From: Candidatus Zixiibacteriota bacterium
GTDB taxonomy: Bacteria; Zixibacteria; MSB-5A5; GN15; JAAZOE01
Assembly (NCBI GenBank): GCA_030668485.1
Contig: DAOUTW010000011.1
Span: forward strand, 1-64,000
Direction: 5' to 3'
Length of the DNA stretch: 64,000 nucleotides
The notes below the pieces were generated by a model. That model searched no databases and was not told the origin of the DNA. It saw only the letters and a list, made by a program, of their open reading frames with translations. This document shows, piece by piece, positions 20,879 through 31,527 of this stretch. Position numbers and translations under genes: made by a program. Position 1 is the stretch's first letter. Every line of letters starts with the position of its first letter.

Positions 20879-22078
20879 CTAATCCTGCTGATATTTGGTT
20901 TTGCGACTGCCTTGATACATCTCGAATTTCAGCAACCGGCATTCTATCGGGCCATTATACATCTGGATACGTTTCGATGTTCGCAATCCGATATGCTTTG
21001 CGGCGGCCAGATTGCCGGTGAAGATAAAGGCATCATAGCCAGTGAAATTCTTCTTGAACAGATCGCCGATCGAATTATAAAACTGCTTTATTTCATTCAC
21101 CGATAGCCGTTCACCATACGGCGGATTGATAATCAAGGTACCCGGCGATGGAGGTGGAATCAGGTTTTTGATATCGCTCGGTTTGAATTCAATATCATGT
21201 CCGACCCCGGCCAGCCTGGCATTTTCGGCCGCTTCCCGAACCTGCATACGATTTATATCCGATCCGATCATTTTGAAACCAAGCTTCGGGATGATCAGCT
21301 TGCGAGCATTGTTGCAGATTGTCTTAAAGAGGTTTACATCATAATCGGGCCAGTTCATGAATCCATATCTTTTCCGGGTCAGCCCCGGAGCGATATTACG
21401 GGCCAGAAGCGCCGCCTCAATAATAATCGTCCCTGATCCGCACATGGCATCGACAAAGGGGCCTTTTCGATCCCATTCAGAATGCATTATTATCCCTGCA
21501 GCGAGAACCTCATTTAGAGGTGCCTTGCCGGTCCTGGTGCGATATCCGCGTTTGAACAACGGCTCCCCCGAGGAGTCGAGAGCAATAGTACATTCGTTTT
21601 GATATACATAGACATTTATTCTGATATCAGGATTTTTTAGGTCAACCGATGGCCTCCGGCCGGTTTCTTTACGAAAATAATCGGCGATGGCATCCTTGGT
21701 CTTTTGAGCCACATAAAGGGAATTGGTGAATCCGGATTTGGTTATAACGGCATCGATAGCGAAAGTCTGGCGCAAATCCAGATATTTCCCCCAGCCAATT
21801 TTAATGACCTTGTTATACAATTCGTTTTCATTGACGGCTTTGAAATCGACTATCGGTTTTATAATCCTGGTGGCGGTACGGCAATAGAGATTAGCTTTGT
21901 ATAGAAGTCTTTGGTCGCCGTAAAATTCGACCGACCGGTTCATCAATCTGATCTTTTTAGCCCCCAAGGCGGTCAATTCTTCGGCCAGAATTTCCTCGAG
22001 GCCAAATAAGGTCTTGGCAATCATGCGGAAATTATACTCGTCTTTTCTTATCTTCATCGACATGATAGAAGGAAGCAA
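20879..22078 (-). CDS. THUMP-domain class I SAM-dependent RNA methyltransferase (RlmL/Trm14-like)
   Basis: N-terminal THUMP-like region, DAMCGSGTIIIEAAL, NPPYGERL motif. Confidence 0.9.
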   Translation of the reverse strand: MLPSIMSMKIRKDEYNFRMIAKTLFGLEEILAEELTALGAKKIRLMNRSVEFYGDQRLLYKANLYCRTATRIIKPIVDFKAVNENELYNKVIKIGWGKYLDLRQTFAIDAVITKSGFTNSLYVAQKTKDAIADYFRKETGRRPSVDLKNPDIRINVYVYQNECTIALDSSGEPLFKRGYRTRTGKAPLNEVLAAGIIMHSEWDRKGPFVDAMCGSGTIIIEAALLARNIAPGLTRKRYGFMNWPDYDVNLFKTICNNARKLIIPKLGFKMIGSDINRMQVREAAENARLAGVGHDIEFKPSDIKNLIPPPSPGTLIINPPYGERLSVNEIKQFYNSIGDLFKKNFTGYDAFIFTGNLAAAKHIGLRTSKRIQMYNGPIECRLLKFEMYQGSRKTKYQQD

Positions 22079-22164
22079 ATTTTACGAGAAAGTCAAACGA
22101 TATGTTTTATGGCCGATAACTATTAACAATCACGGTTATTTCCCGCAATTATGAGATACAGCGA

Positions 22165-24396
22165 TCAGTCCTCGCTATCCTCAGTTTCCGACGTTCCCTT
22201 CCACAAATCCTGGAAGTAATAACTAAGGAACAAAAACAACCCTCCGAACCCCATAAACAATAGAATTCGCCATAATACTTCAAGCTTGGCCAGATCGATC
22301 AGAAACAGTTTCGCCACGACTACGAATAAGGTGACAATAGCTACTGTGCGCAGTCGATGATAATTGAATTGTAAACCTGCAATTAAAAGCAGGGCAGCGT
22401 AAACTCCCCATGAAATCGTGATATATCCCTGCCCGTTTTCCATCGATGAGAACTCGCTTGCGAACCAGGCCAGAAATGCGGTATGCGCCAGCAACCGGTA
22501 TACGATAATCTCCTTGCCGGCCTTAAACCATTTATATATGCCTGCTGAGACAATAAGAGGTAACAGGCTGACCAGAGCATGGATATTCAAGATTGCCGTG
22601 GCATCGGTATCCGGTTTTAATAGCCGATATATCAATAATATCGCTATCACTCCGAAAAATACATGCCCCAAACCGGCTATGATGCGGTCTTTTTTCCATT
22701 TTGCGACAAAATGTACCGCAACCGACAAAGCCAGCATTACCACAAACTCAAAATTTCCTTCAAGCTCCCGAGCGAACCATGCCCCGATAAAAATGAACAC
22801 CGGAATCAGGTACACTCTCTTTTCGACGATCGATCTGAGCCGAAAACTCATTAGGACACCAAGCCCGATTACCCAGAGATCGGTCAAAGCACGAGCATTA
22901 ATTATCGGCGAGGCTGTGGCAGGCTGCATCAATTGTGATATTTCGGTCAGACTAAGCCGGTTCATCAACGCCAAACCACAAATACCGAATAGAATGTGCG
23001 CAAAAACCGAAACTCCCCTGTTGGATATCCGGAGGGCGACCATATGCAGAACCGCCGCCTCCGTTGCGACTGCAATAAATAAGGTGTCACCTTCCAAAAG
23101 CAGACTGAGTGCAATGGTGAAGAACAGAAGGCTCATCATCACATGCGTAAATACCAGATTTTTCAGGTCGGCGATCCGCTTCAGGAAAAAACCGGTCAGG
23201 GCATAAACCGATGCCCCGCCGAGGACAATCCAGCCCCAGACCTCTTTGGACAAATCCGGCCAGATTATACCCGATAAGGCCAGTGAGATTAAAGGTACCA
23301 CGATCGCGAGTACGTAGATATGCACATCAAGTAAACTATTGGCGCTTTTGGATAAGGCGCCGTCTCCAATTCCGACGGTGGCGCCGCGCCAGCGCCCCGG
23401 ATTGGTCACCCACACAATCTCTCGAAATAGCGGAACAAGCCAGAATAAGATCCACCCGGCCAGAACTCCCGCCTGCAATGCCCATTGTTCGGAATTTACA
23501 GATTCGAATGAAATATTTATATCGGCGATGCCAATGATAATAATGATCCATCCACCGACCACCGATAGCCATAACAACAAACGCCAGCCCTGGTAAAAAT
23601 AGATCGCACTGGTACCGGCGAGGATCAGGCAGGTGTATAACATCAATCCGGGTACCGTCCCCCCTTCAGTATACAATAGGAAAGGCGTCCCCAACCCACC
23701 CAGAGTACCGATGAGTGAAAACACCGCTTCATCCTGGCGCAATGAAATCAAAAAGGACAGAACCGTTACACCGATCATAAATCCCAGGGCGACCGGATAC
23801 GATACCAGGGAGAACAATTGGAAGGCGGCAAACCCGGTGATATAATAAGTTGCTATGGCGCCTCCGGTGAGGACCTGGCTGAATTGCTTTTTGCGGCCAT
23901 ATATCCGATAGCCTATCGCCAGCAATGCCGTCCCCAGAGCCAGGCCGAACAGGACACGGATCGGCGGCGTCAGCCAGCCCTGGTCAATTGAATACTTGAA
24001 CAGAAAGACTACGGCAAAAAGGATTAACCCGATCCCTACCTTGTTCAGCCAGTACTCGCTTTTCCGCATATGTTCCGGCATTTCAAACGATTTTTTTGCC
24101 GGTCGAGGTCGATCTGGCTTTATCGGACCAAGCTTCGGCGCCGCCGGCGGTACCGGATCGCCCTGCTTTTTGACGAATGTCCCGGGTGGCTCAGCACTTG
24201 TGGGTTGAACAGTATCAACTTTTTGCTGAACATATGTCCGCGGCGGTTCAACCGGTTGCTGAGCTGCGGCAGAAGCGTCCGATTCCAATCGCTTAAGTTG
24301 GGATACCAGTTGTTCGGTTGAACTTTGTAATTTCCTAACGATATCTTCCAGTGCAGCCACACGATCATGCAGGGAACTTATTTCATGATCATCCAT
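22165..24396 (-). CDS. DUF2339-family polytopic membrane protein
   Basis: N-terminal coiled coil, Pro-rich linker, many TM helices, ..EYWLNKVGIGLILFAVVFLFKYSIDQGWLTPPIRVLFGL.. characteristic of DUF2339. Confidence 0.82.
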   Translation of the reverse strand: MDDHEISSLHDRVAALEDIVRKLQSSTEQLVSQLKRLESDASAAAQQPVEPPRTYVQQKVDTVQPTSAEPPGTFVKKQGDPVPPAAPKLGPIKPDRPRPAKKSFEMPEHMRKSEYWLNKVGIGLILFAVVFLFKYSIDQGWLTPPIRVLFGLALGTALLAIGYRIYGRKKQFSQVLTGGAIATYYITGFAAFQLFSLVSYPVALGFMIGVTVLSFLISLRQDEAVFSLIGTLGGLGTPFLLYTEGGTVPGLMLYTCLILAGTSAIYFYQGWRLLLWLSVVGGWIIIIIGIADINISFESVNSEQWALQAGVLAGWILFWLVPLFREIVWVTNPGRWRGATVGIGDGALSKSANSLLDVHIYVLAIVVPLISLALSGIIWPDLSKEVWGWIVLGGASVYALTGFFLKRIADLKNLVFTHVMMSLLFFTIALSLLLEGDTLFIAVATEAAVLHMVALRISNRGVSVFAHILFGICGLALMNRLSLTEISQLMQPATASPIINARALTDLWVIGLGVLMSFRLRSIVEKRVYLIPVFIFIGAWFARELEGNFEFVVMLALSVAVHFVAKWKKDRIIAGLGHVFFGVIAILLIYRLLKPDTDATAILNIHALVSLLPLIVSAGIYKWFKAGKEIIVYRLLAHTAFLAWFASEFSSMENGQGYITISWGVYAALLLIAGLQFNYHRLRTVAIVTLFVVVAKLFLIDLAKLEVLWRILLFMGFGGLFLFLSYYFQDLWKGTSETEDSED

Positions 24397-24513
24397 GCTT
24401 AGATTCCTGTCAAAGGATTGATATACATAAAATATACGTTCTCTTTTATTCCGGAATCAAGATTTAAATACATTTATCTGTAAGTAATTCCTGCGATACT
24501 TATATAGAAAATA

Positions 24514-24543
24514 AATGCCCGCCGAAAATAATCGACGGGCATT
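24514..24543 (-). terminator. Putative terminator downstream of the LVIVD-repeat gene
   Basis: Inverted repeat aatgcccg...cgggcatt, T-rich on the minus strand (tttattttctat). Confidence 0.45.
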
Positions 24544-24582
24544 CCATGTTCATCGTTGTCGGTAATTATTTATCACCGCGCA

Positions 24583-26754
24583 TTATTCATAGCATCCGCC
24601 GCATGGCGCTTCGCCTCCGCGGAAGGTGAAATCGATCAGGAGGACGGCATCACCTACATTTACATCACCGTCGCAATTTACATCTCCGGCATTTATCGGA
24701 TCGGGAGCAGTACCGCCTTTGAAGATATATGATATCAAAAAGACGATATCGGCCACATCAAAGTCTCCGGCGCCATTAGGACCGGCACAATCACCCTGCT
24801 TAAGGCAAAGGAATCCATTGTCGCAGGTGACATAAATGTTATCGCCGACAACATCCACATCCCAGACCCAACCCGGATAGGTGCTGTACTTGCCTGCCAG
24901 CACCGGTGATTCGGGTGAGCTGATATCGAGGATTTGAAAACCATACACATATGCCGCGACATAAAGATAATTGCCGACCACCTCAATATTACGAGCCAGG
25001 TCAAACCCCAGATAATCTCCAATAAAAACGGGGTTTTGAGGATCACTTACCTCGAAAATACCCAATTGATTATGATAGTCATAATTGACGTAAGCATAAT
25101 TGCCCGAAACGGCAATGGCAGTGGAATACCCGGGAAGGTCGTAACTGCCTTCAACTACGGGTGCGAGCGGATCGCTTATATTGATGATTCTAAAGCCCTC
25201 TTCTCCACCCGACAAATATGCATAATTACCCTGAATCGTCATACGATAGCCATAGCCCAAGTCTTCGAAGCTGCCGGCCAGAGCCGGTGCCTGCGGGCTC
25301 GAAACATCATAAACGAGCAAACCGCTATCTCCCGCGATAGCATAAAGGTAAGAACCCCATGCCAGTAAGTCGTTCAGATAATTGTTCGGAGTGGCAAAAG
25401 ATTCCAGATGAGCCGGATTGAGCGGGTCGGAAACATCGAAAACCATAATACCGATATCACGGCCGCCCAGGTAAATATAATCCCCCACCAGTTCAATTGT
25501 CCTGGCATCACCGGGAGTATCGTACGATGCAACCAACTCGGGATTTTCACTATCGGAAAGGTCAAGAACCTGCATCCCCCTGATTCCGTTCGCCATGAAA
25601 CCGTAATTCCCCGAAATAACCAGATCATAACCCATACCCGGATTGACATACGCGGCGTCCACCAGAGGAACCTCGGGAGATGAGATATCATAGCGTTCGA
25701 TTCCGGCGGTCCAGTCAGACACAAAAGCATCATCGCTTGAGACGTACATGGACGTATTAAAACCCTGTGTGAACCAATCGGCAACGTAGAAGGGATTGCC
25801 CGGATAACTTATATCAAGGATTTTGATCGTGTTATTGTCCAGCAGATACAGATAATCACCGGCAAGTTCAACATCAGTATACCGTTCCGTAGTATCTACC
25901 CAGGTGGCTTGCGTGGTAGGAAATCCTGTCCCTCCGACGTATAGCACATGAAGACCCAGACCACGACTGGCCACGAATAAATAGTTCCCCTGATGCTCCA
26001 CATCATAAGCATCCCCGCCGCACGGTAAATTGCCCATATATTCCGGTGACATCGGATCGGAAATATTCCATACCGACAAGAAAAATTCAGAAGCGATATA
26101 GGCAAAGTCACCGTCTATAACCGAGTTCATGGCCAGACCTTCAGGATCGAAATAATTGACCAGCACCGGATTAGTCTTATCGGAAATATCGATGATGAAA
26201 TAGGACATATGGCCGCTGAGATAGGCATAATCGCCGACGATCTCAACCCCGGTCGCAGTTGGAGACCCCCACGATGACAGACCATCGGTGCTAAAAGTAC
26301 CTGTCAAAAAAGGCGCATAGGGATCGGATACATTAAAAATCATCAATCCCTGATAACCGACCACGTAGACAAAATCGCCGACAAGAACCATATCGCGAGC
26401 CTGCGAGGGATGATACAATTGGGCAATGATGACCGGCGAGGAAGGATTGGATAGATCAATAACCTGAAATCCAAAATACGGATAACAATATGCCAGATCG
26501 CCGTCTCCGACAACCGCATAAGTGCCTTGCCACAATGAGCTGCCACTATAACTGACCGAGAACTCCAGCACCTCGTCGCCGCCCAGTTTCGTAAAATCTT
26601 CACCAAATCCTTCAGATTCGGGTGTATCCGCCGATCTTTCGCCGCTCGGTTGTATTGTTAAGACTTCAGCCTGAGCCGTAAATGATAAAAAAATGAAAAT
26701 AAATAGCGTGACCCCTAAGATAAATCTTGTTCCCTTGCGCATGCGCCCTCCCAT
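24583..26754 (-). CDS. Secreted LVIVD-repeat beta-propeller protein with C-terminal dockerin
   Basis: Repeated GDYAYLSGG..G..IIDISDPxxPxxxG; C-term DVNCDGDVNVGDAVLLIDFTFRGGEAPCGGCYE. Confidence 0.87.
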   Translation of the reverse strand: MGGRMRKGTRFILGVTLFIFIFLSFTAQAEVLTIQPSGERSADTPESEGFGEDFTKLGGDEVLEFSVSYSGSSLWQGTYAVVGDGDLAYCYPYFGFQVIDLSNPSSPVIIAQLYHPSQARDMVLVGDFVYVVGYQGLMIFNVSDPYAPFLTGTFSTDGLSSWGSPTATGVEIVGDYAYLSGHMSYFIIDISDKTNPVLVNYFDPEGLAMNSVIDGDFAYIASEFFLSVWNISDPMSPEYMGNLPCGGDAYDVEHQGNYLFVASRGLGLHVLYVGGTGFPTTQATWVDTTERYTDVELAGDYLYLLDNNTIKILDISYPGNPFYVADWFTQGFNTSMYVSSDDAFVSDWTAGIERYDISSPEVPLVDAAYVNPGMGYDLVISGNYGFMANGIRGMQVLDLSDSENPELVASYDTPGDARTIELVGDYIYLGGRDIGIMVFDVSDPLNPAHLESFATPNNYLNDLLAWGSYLYAIAGDSGLLVYDVSSPQAPALAGSFEDLGYGYRMTIQGNYAYLSGGEEGFRIINISDPLAPVVEGSYDLPGYSTAIAVSGNYAYVNYDYHNQLGIFEVSDPQNPVFIGDYLGFDLARNIEVVGNYLYVAAYVYGFQILDISSPESPVLAGKYSTYPGWVWDVDVVGDNIYVTCDNGFLCLKQGDCAGPNGAGDFDVADIVFLISYIFKGGTAPDPINAGDVNCDGDVNVGDAVLLIDFTFRGGEAPCGGCYE

Positions 26755-26943
26755 GCCTGAGGTATATGATGTAAATGCCCTGTTAACAATTATATATTAC
26801 TGTCATTGTAAGGTATTGTCAAGCATTAAATTACAGAAGCCTGCAGCCCGAGCCTTAACCTGAATTTATTTTTCCTTTTAATTATTTCAAAATCTATTAT
26901 CTTTTAGTAGTCAATTCGACAATTCAGAAATACTCGGAGGTTA

Positions 26944-27120
26944 ACTATGTCTGCCAGGATACCGGCTGTACTCTGCCTGATCCTTATTATGGATGATGTC
27001 GGCATGCCGCTCACCGGAACGTACGATCTGACATTTAAATCTACGACACCTTCGACGCCGTTACTGCCCGTCGGCAGGAGACACACAGATAGGTCGAATT
27101 CAAAGGCGCTCTATTGCCAA
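26944..27120 (+). pseudogene. Frameshifted fragment of a secreted-protein domain
   Basis: + strand reads ..DDVGMPLTGTYDLTFK then in a shifted frame IYDTFDAVTARRQETHR and VEFKGALLPINL; looks like a decayed 'G.PLTGTY.ltFkiYD...WqEth.Vev..G.f.v.LG' domain. Confidence 0.4.
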
Positions 27121-27163
27121 TCAATCTGAGCTGCGAATATCAAAGATATTAACACCGGGGTCG

Positions 27164-27613
27164 TCAGGACCCGATAAGCTCCTTGACCCTGGCCACCACC
27201 AGTTCCGGATCGATCGGTTTATCAATAAACATGTTGGGCTTTATCAATCCCTCGTCCCGCATCTCCCGGATCGATTTGCGCATCGCTTCCCGTAAGGCAT
27301 CAAACGGTTTAACATCGTCGTCCTCGGTCTGAGTATCAAGACCCTCGAGTACCTCCGCGACCCCGGTCAACATTATAACCGGAAGATCCTTAAACTCGTC
27401 GTCCCGGCGAAGCTGCTTAAAAAGCACAAAACCGGTTTTCTTCGGCATCATAACATCAAGCACCACCAGGTCCGGATGTTCACTCCGTATCTTTTCCAGT
27501 CCATCCTTACCGTTAAGCGCCGACAGGGTCTCGTACCCATTCTCCTTCAGGGCCGTGGTCAGGAATTTGACCGTATTTTCATCATCGTCTACTACCAAAA
27601 CCTTTTTTGCCAT
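27164..27613 (-). CDS. Response regulator (stand-alone receiver)
   Basis: MAKKVLVVDDDENTVKFL, LVVLDVMMPKKTG, phospho-acceptor region; no output domain. Overlaps the kinase gene end by ~30 bp. Confidence 0.9.
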   Translation of the reverse strand: MAKKVLVVDDDENTVKFLTTALKENGYETLSALNGKDGLEKIRSEHPDLVVLDVMMPKKTGFVLFKQLRRDDEFKDLPVIMLTGVAEVLEGLDTQTEDDDVKPFDALREAMRKSIREMRDEGLIKPNMFIDKPIDPELVVARVKELIGS

Positions 27614-29057
27614 CGATGATCTCCTTGCTTCTGCTGTTTTCATCTATGGGAAGCACGATGCGAAAGACCGTTCCCTTGTCAGGTTCCGATTCCACATCGA
27701 TTTTCCCGCCGTGGACATCAATCATTCTCGAAGTTATCGACAAACCCAGGCCGGTGCCGGCCTTGCTCTTGGTGCTGAAAAACGGTGTAAATATATGGGC
27801 AATTATATCTTCGGTCATACCGCAGCCGTTATCCCTAATCTCGATTATCGCCTCCTGCCTATCATTATCGGTATAGGCCGACATGGTCACCTCAGGAATC
27901 TCCACTTCGCCATATTCTTTCCAGAAGCAGGCATCCAGGGCATTGGAGACAATATCCATCACCGCCGAATGAATCATCTGCGCATCACAGGAGATATGCG
28001 GCAGCTCCGGCACGTCCTTCAGACTAAATCTGATCCCTCTCTCCTTGGCCGACCGGCCGATAACTTGATCAATACCCGATAACGTTTTATTCAGATCAAC
28101 CTGATCAAATCTTGGTTTCCACTCTTTGACATATTTTAGCATATTCATCGACATGTCGGTCATGCGGGTGATACCTTCCTGGACGATTTGCCACCCTTCC
28201 TCAAGCATTTTCCGGTCATCCTTTTTCAGACCGGTTCTGACCATATAAGCGCCCCCGGTGCAGGCATTCAGCATATTCTTCATCGAATGCTGAATTCCGG
28301 TGAATACCTGACCGATAGCGACAAACCGTTCCGACTGCATCCATTGTTTCTGAAGCCTCAATTCCTCGGTTATATCTTTACTTATGCCGATTGTGCCTAT
28401 GATTTCCCCCGTTGAATTGCGCAGCCGTGAAAGAGTGAGCAGCACATTCCGGGTTTCGCCGCTTTTGGTTAGAAATTTGGTCTTGAAATTAACCACATTG
28501 TCGGTGAATCTCAATTTGGCAATGGCTACCTCACGGTCCTGTGGATTGAGAAACAGTTTTGTTACCGGTTTTCCGATCACATCACGGCGCCGATATCCTA
28601 AAGCGTTTTCGGAGCCGGTATTAAAAGTCCTGATATTTCCCGAGGGTGTTACCGTAATGATAATATCAGCCGAGCTTTCCAGAATCCCATGCAGGTAATC
28701 TCTGGTTTTATCAAGCTCGGTCAGCGAGGATGTAAGCATATCCGCCATGTCGTTGAAGGAAGAGGCCAGCGAGCTGAATTCATCCGTCCCTCTTTCATCG
28801 AGCCGAAACTCAAATTCCTTTTCCGCCAGGCGGTTCATGCCGTTGGCCAACTTTTCAACAGGTTTTTTAACAAAATAAGTCGTAAAAAACCAGGCCGATC
28901 CGAAGGCAAATGCCACAGCTATTATAACCCCCGCCAGAACGGCCGAGATTCCCGGAGGAACCAGATTGGTTGCAATATCCATAGTCATCATGGTAATCAC
29001 GATGATGACCATGAAGGTCACAATCAGTTTCCAGAAGATGTTAATGCGCTTAAACAT
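27582..29057 (-). CDS. HAMP-PAS sensor histidine kinase
   Basis: TM segments, HAMP region, PAS (LESSADIIITVTPSGNIRTFN), H-box GIQHSMKNMLNA, HATPase DNGCGMTEDI..GTGLGLSI. Confidence 0.9.
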   Translation of the reverse strand: MFKRINIFWKLIVTFMVIIVITMMTMDIATNLVPPGISAVLAGVIIAVAFAFGSAWFFTTYFVKKPVEKLANGMNRLAEKEFEFRLDERGTDEFSSLASSFNDMADMLTSSLTELDKTRDYLHGILESSADIIITVTPSGNIRTFNTGSENALGYRRRDVIGKPVTKLFLNPQDREVAIAKLRFTDNVVNFKTKFLTKSGETRNVLLTLSRLRNSTGEIIGTIGISKDITEELRLQKQWMQSERFVAIGQVFTGIQHSMKNMLNACTGGAYMVRTGLKKDDRKMLEEGWQIVQEGITRMTDMSMNMLKYVKEWKPRFDQVDLNKTLSGIDQVIGRSAKERGIRFSLKDVPELPHISCDAQMIHSAVMDIVSNALDACFWKEYGEVEIPEVTMSAYTDNDRQEAIIEIRDNGCGMTEDIIAHIFTPFFSTKSKAGTGLGLSITSRMIDVHGGKIDVESEPDKGTVFRIVLPIDENSRSKEIIDGKKGFGSRR

Positions 29058-29120
29058 GAGTATCCCGTGATTTCTGGTTTCCTGAACCGATAAACGACCG
29101 ATTTAATCCTGGGCATAAAT

Positions 29121-30353
29121 TTACCCGTGAACCTTCATCTCCCTCGGTCGGCTCGGCACTTCCTTCGACGGCGTATGCACGTCTATTCTGGCCTCGGTGG
29201 GAAGTAGTTTCATGTATTTCAACCCCCAACTGAACAAAAATCCGATAGCGCCAAAGACCCCCAGGGCTTGCAGCACTTCGAGAAAACTTATGGAATAAGT
29301 CGCTATCCCCTCCTCGATCACTGAACTTGATATCTCTATCCCGGGAAATAGTTCGGGCGGATGAGTTAACCCCGGAATGACAATTACATATCTTTCGCAA
29401 AGGACTCCAAAGACTACCATCGCGGACGCAATGACAATCCACTTGATCGATTGCCCGGTCTTCTTCCTGAAAAGTATCAACAACGGTATCCCGCATCCGA
29501 CTATCACCAGCCCGAACCAGAAGAGAATGCTGTGCAATCCGCCGAACAGATAATAAACGGCCGCGTCGCGCAATTCGACCACATAAGCCCGATAGGCGTT
29601 CTCCATTACAAGGAAATAGACCACTACCAGAAGACAGATTGCCAGAAACCGGCCCAGCCGGACAATCAGTACATCATCCACATGCCGCTTGGTTATTTTG
29701 AACAGGCCGACAATTAGTAATATCATCAGGGCCGTTCCCGATGCCATCGCCGCCGCGACAAAGGCCGCCGGCAACAATGGCGATTCATAAAGTACCCTTG
29801 CGCCAAATCCAAAAATCGCTCCCGTTCCGCTATGGACACAAAAAGCCCAACCAAATGCCAGTGTTGCCACGACAGTTGTCAGTTTCTTTCTGTTGGTGAA
29901 CAACGCCCACAGATAAACTATACAGATCAGGATATGCCCGATATACAATATCGGATTGATCGAAAACATCGATTGAAGATTGAAATAAACAAATGGCTCG
30001 ACAAAGACCCGATCCATTCTCCCCTGGTCGGTCAGGATCGACAGAAGTCCGGCTATCAGAAAAAGCATCGCCACATAGACGGCAAGCCGCGCAAACGGCT
30101 TGTACTCGGTTTTCCCAAAAACGCCGTAGAGACCGGATATTACCAGTGACCCGGCCGAAAGGCCGATATAATAGACCGCCATCACGATTTGAAGCCCCCA
30201 CGGAACCCGGCTGGTCATTCCGGTCACCCAGATTCCTTCTTCTATCACCACCCAGGTAGCGATCAGTCCGGCAATCACTGCTGCCGCAAAGGCAAACATC
30301 ATCACCCGGTATTGCGTCGATCTTCCTTCAATCCGTTCAAATTCGATTTCCAT
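29121..30353 (-). CDS. dsrP: DsrP/NrfD-family quinol-interacting integral membrane subunit
   Basis: ~10 TM helices, NrfD/PsrC family pattern, directly downstream of DsrJ- and DsrO-like genes. Confidence 0.78.
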   Translation of the reverse strand: MEIEFERIEGRSTQYRVMMFAFAAAVIAGLIATWVVIEEGIWVTGMTSRVPWGLQIVMAVYYIGLSAGSLVISGLYGVFGKTEYKPFARLAVYVAMLFLIAGLLSILTDQGRMDRVFVEPFVYFNLQSMFSINPILYIGHILICIVYLWALFTNRKKLTTVVATLAFGWAFCVHSGTGAIFGFGARVLYESPLLPAAFVAAAMASGTALMILLIVGLFKITKRHVDDVLIVRLGRFLAICLLVVVYFLVMENAYRAYVVELRDAAVYYLFGGLHSILFWFGLVIVGCGIPLLILFRKKTGQSIKWIVIASAMVVFGVLCERYVIVIPGLTHPPELFPGIEISSSVIEEGIATYSISFLEVLQALGVFGAIGFLFSWGLKYMKLLPTEARIDVHTPSKEVPSRPREMKVHG

Positions 30354-30375
30354 ACCGTCACCTCTCGGTACCGGC

Positions 30376-31116
30376 CTACAGGCCGACGTAATATACTTTC
30401 GGCTCTGTACCCAGATCTTCTCGGATACGTTTCACGGCATTGCTCGCAATCAAGCTTGAAACATTGCTTTCAGGATCATTGAGATCACCGACATATATCG
30501 CCCCTGCACCGATCGCATTACATGCCTCGACACAGGCGGGCATCTCTCCCTGATCCAGACGATGGGCGCACAGGTGACACGCCTCGGCTACCCCATGAGA
30601 TCGTTTGGGGCGTTCCTTATTGGGCCACTCTTCATTATCCCTGAAATTAAAACTACGCGCATTATACGGGCAGGCAATCATGCAATACCGGCAGCCGATA
30701 CATCTATGGTGATCCACGATGACAATACCGTCATCTCGTTTATAAGTCGCCCGCACCGGGCAGACCTGTGCGCAGGGCGGCTTATCGCAATGATTACAAA
30801 GCAGTAAAATCGATTTCTCGCCGACTCCGGGATTATCTTTCTTGTGAAGACCGACTTTCCTGATCCAGTGTATATCCCAGCGATCGTCGCCGAATAAAGC
30901 GACATTATTTTCATGCCGGCAAGCATCGAGGCATGCCGTACAACCCGGCTTGCATTTGTTGAGGTCTATCACCATACCCCACCTGTGCCCGGTGGTCACG
31001 ATTTCATCACCTGCCAGGCCTTCGCCGGGAGTGGTCAGGATACGAAACGCGTAGGTAGACGAAACCCCCGCAAATATCGTTCCCCCGGCAACTTTCATAA
31101 AATCTCTTCTTTCCAT
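30376..31116 (-). CDS. dsrO: DsrO-like periplasmic ferredoxin (four Cys clusters) with Tat-like signal
   Basis: MERRDFMKVAGGTIFAG Tat-like start; CKPGCTACLDAC, CNHCDKPPCAQVCP, CIGCRYCMIACP, CHLCAHRLDQGEMPACVEAC. Confidence 0.8.
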   Translation of the reverse strand: MERRDFMKVAGGTIFAGVSSTYAFRILTTPGEGLAGDEIVTTGHRWGMVIDLNKCKPGCTACLDACRHENNVALFGDDRWDIHWIRKVGLHKKDNPGVGEKSILLLCNHCDKPPCAQVCPVRATYKRDDGIVIVDHHRCIGCRYCMIACPYNARSFNFRDNEEWPNKERPKRSHGVAEACHLCAHRLDQGEMPACVEACNAIGAGAIYVGDLNDPESNVSSLIASNAVKRIREDLGTEPKVYYVGL

Positions 31117-31131
31117 CTAGCAACCCGCTTT

Positions 31132-31506
31132 CTACGGATAATGATGACACTCGAAACAATCCGGTGTCATGCTCACAGCATCATGGCATTTATCGCAAAA
31201 CTTTTCTCGGTTCTTATGGCAATCCTGGCATTTTTGCAGGCTTATATCGCCTCGTTTCCCATACCGCACGACTTCTTCCCGGACATATCGCAGGAGTTCC
31301 CAGTGATGGTATCTCATATATGTTGCATCCCGGACACATTCCTCAAATTCCGAATCCGCTTTTTCAAGAAACAACGGCGCATCATTTACATTTCCGGCCA
31401 TAAGAGAAGCGACGGCACTATATCCGAAAGGAAAAAGAATAAACAGCACCGGGATCGCCACGGCAAGTATCCTGATTTTACCGCCTAATATCTTATTGAT
31501 ATTCAT
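31132..31506 (-). CDS. dsrJ: DsrJ-like triheme cytochrome c
   Basis: Signal anchor; ECVRDATYMRYHHWELLRYVREEVVR, a DsrJ signature including the Cys proposed as heme ligand; three CxxCH (CQDCH, CDKCH, CFECH). Confidence 0.85.
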   Translation of the reverse strand: MNINKILGGKIRILAVAIPVLFILFPFGYSAVASLMAGNVNDAPLFLEKADSEFEECVRDATYMRYHHWELLRYVREEVVRYGKRGDISLQKCQDCHKNREKFCDKCHDAVSMTPDCFECHHYP

Positions 31507-31527
31507 TATCTCCTCCGCACCGAAAGT

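Noticed and set aside
22418-23206. 262-aa + strand ORF
   Set aside because: Antisense to the DUF2339 membrane protein.
24583-26754. Repeat pattern in the LVIVD and VCBS genes as possible CRISPR or tandem-repeat arrays
   Set aside because: Periodicity is codon-based and degenerate, explained by protein repeats.
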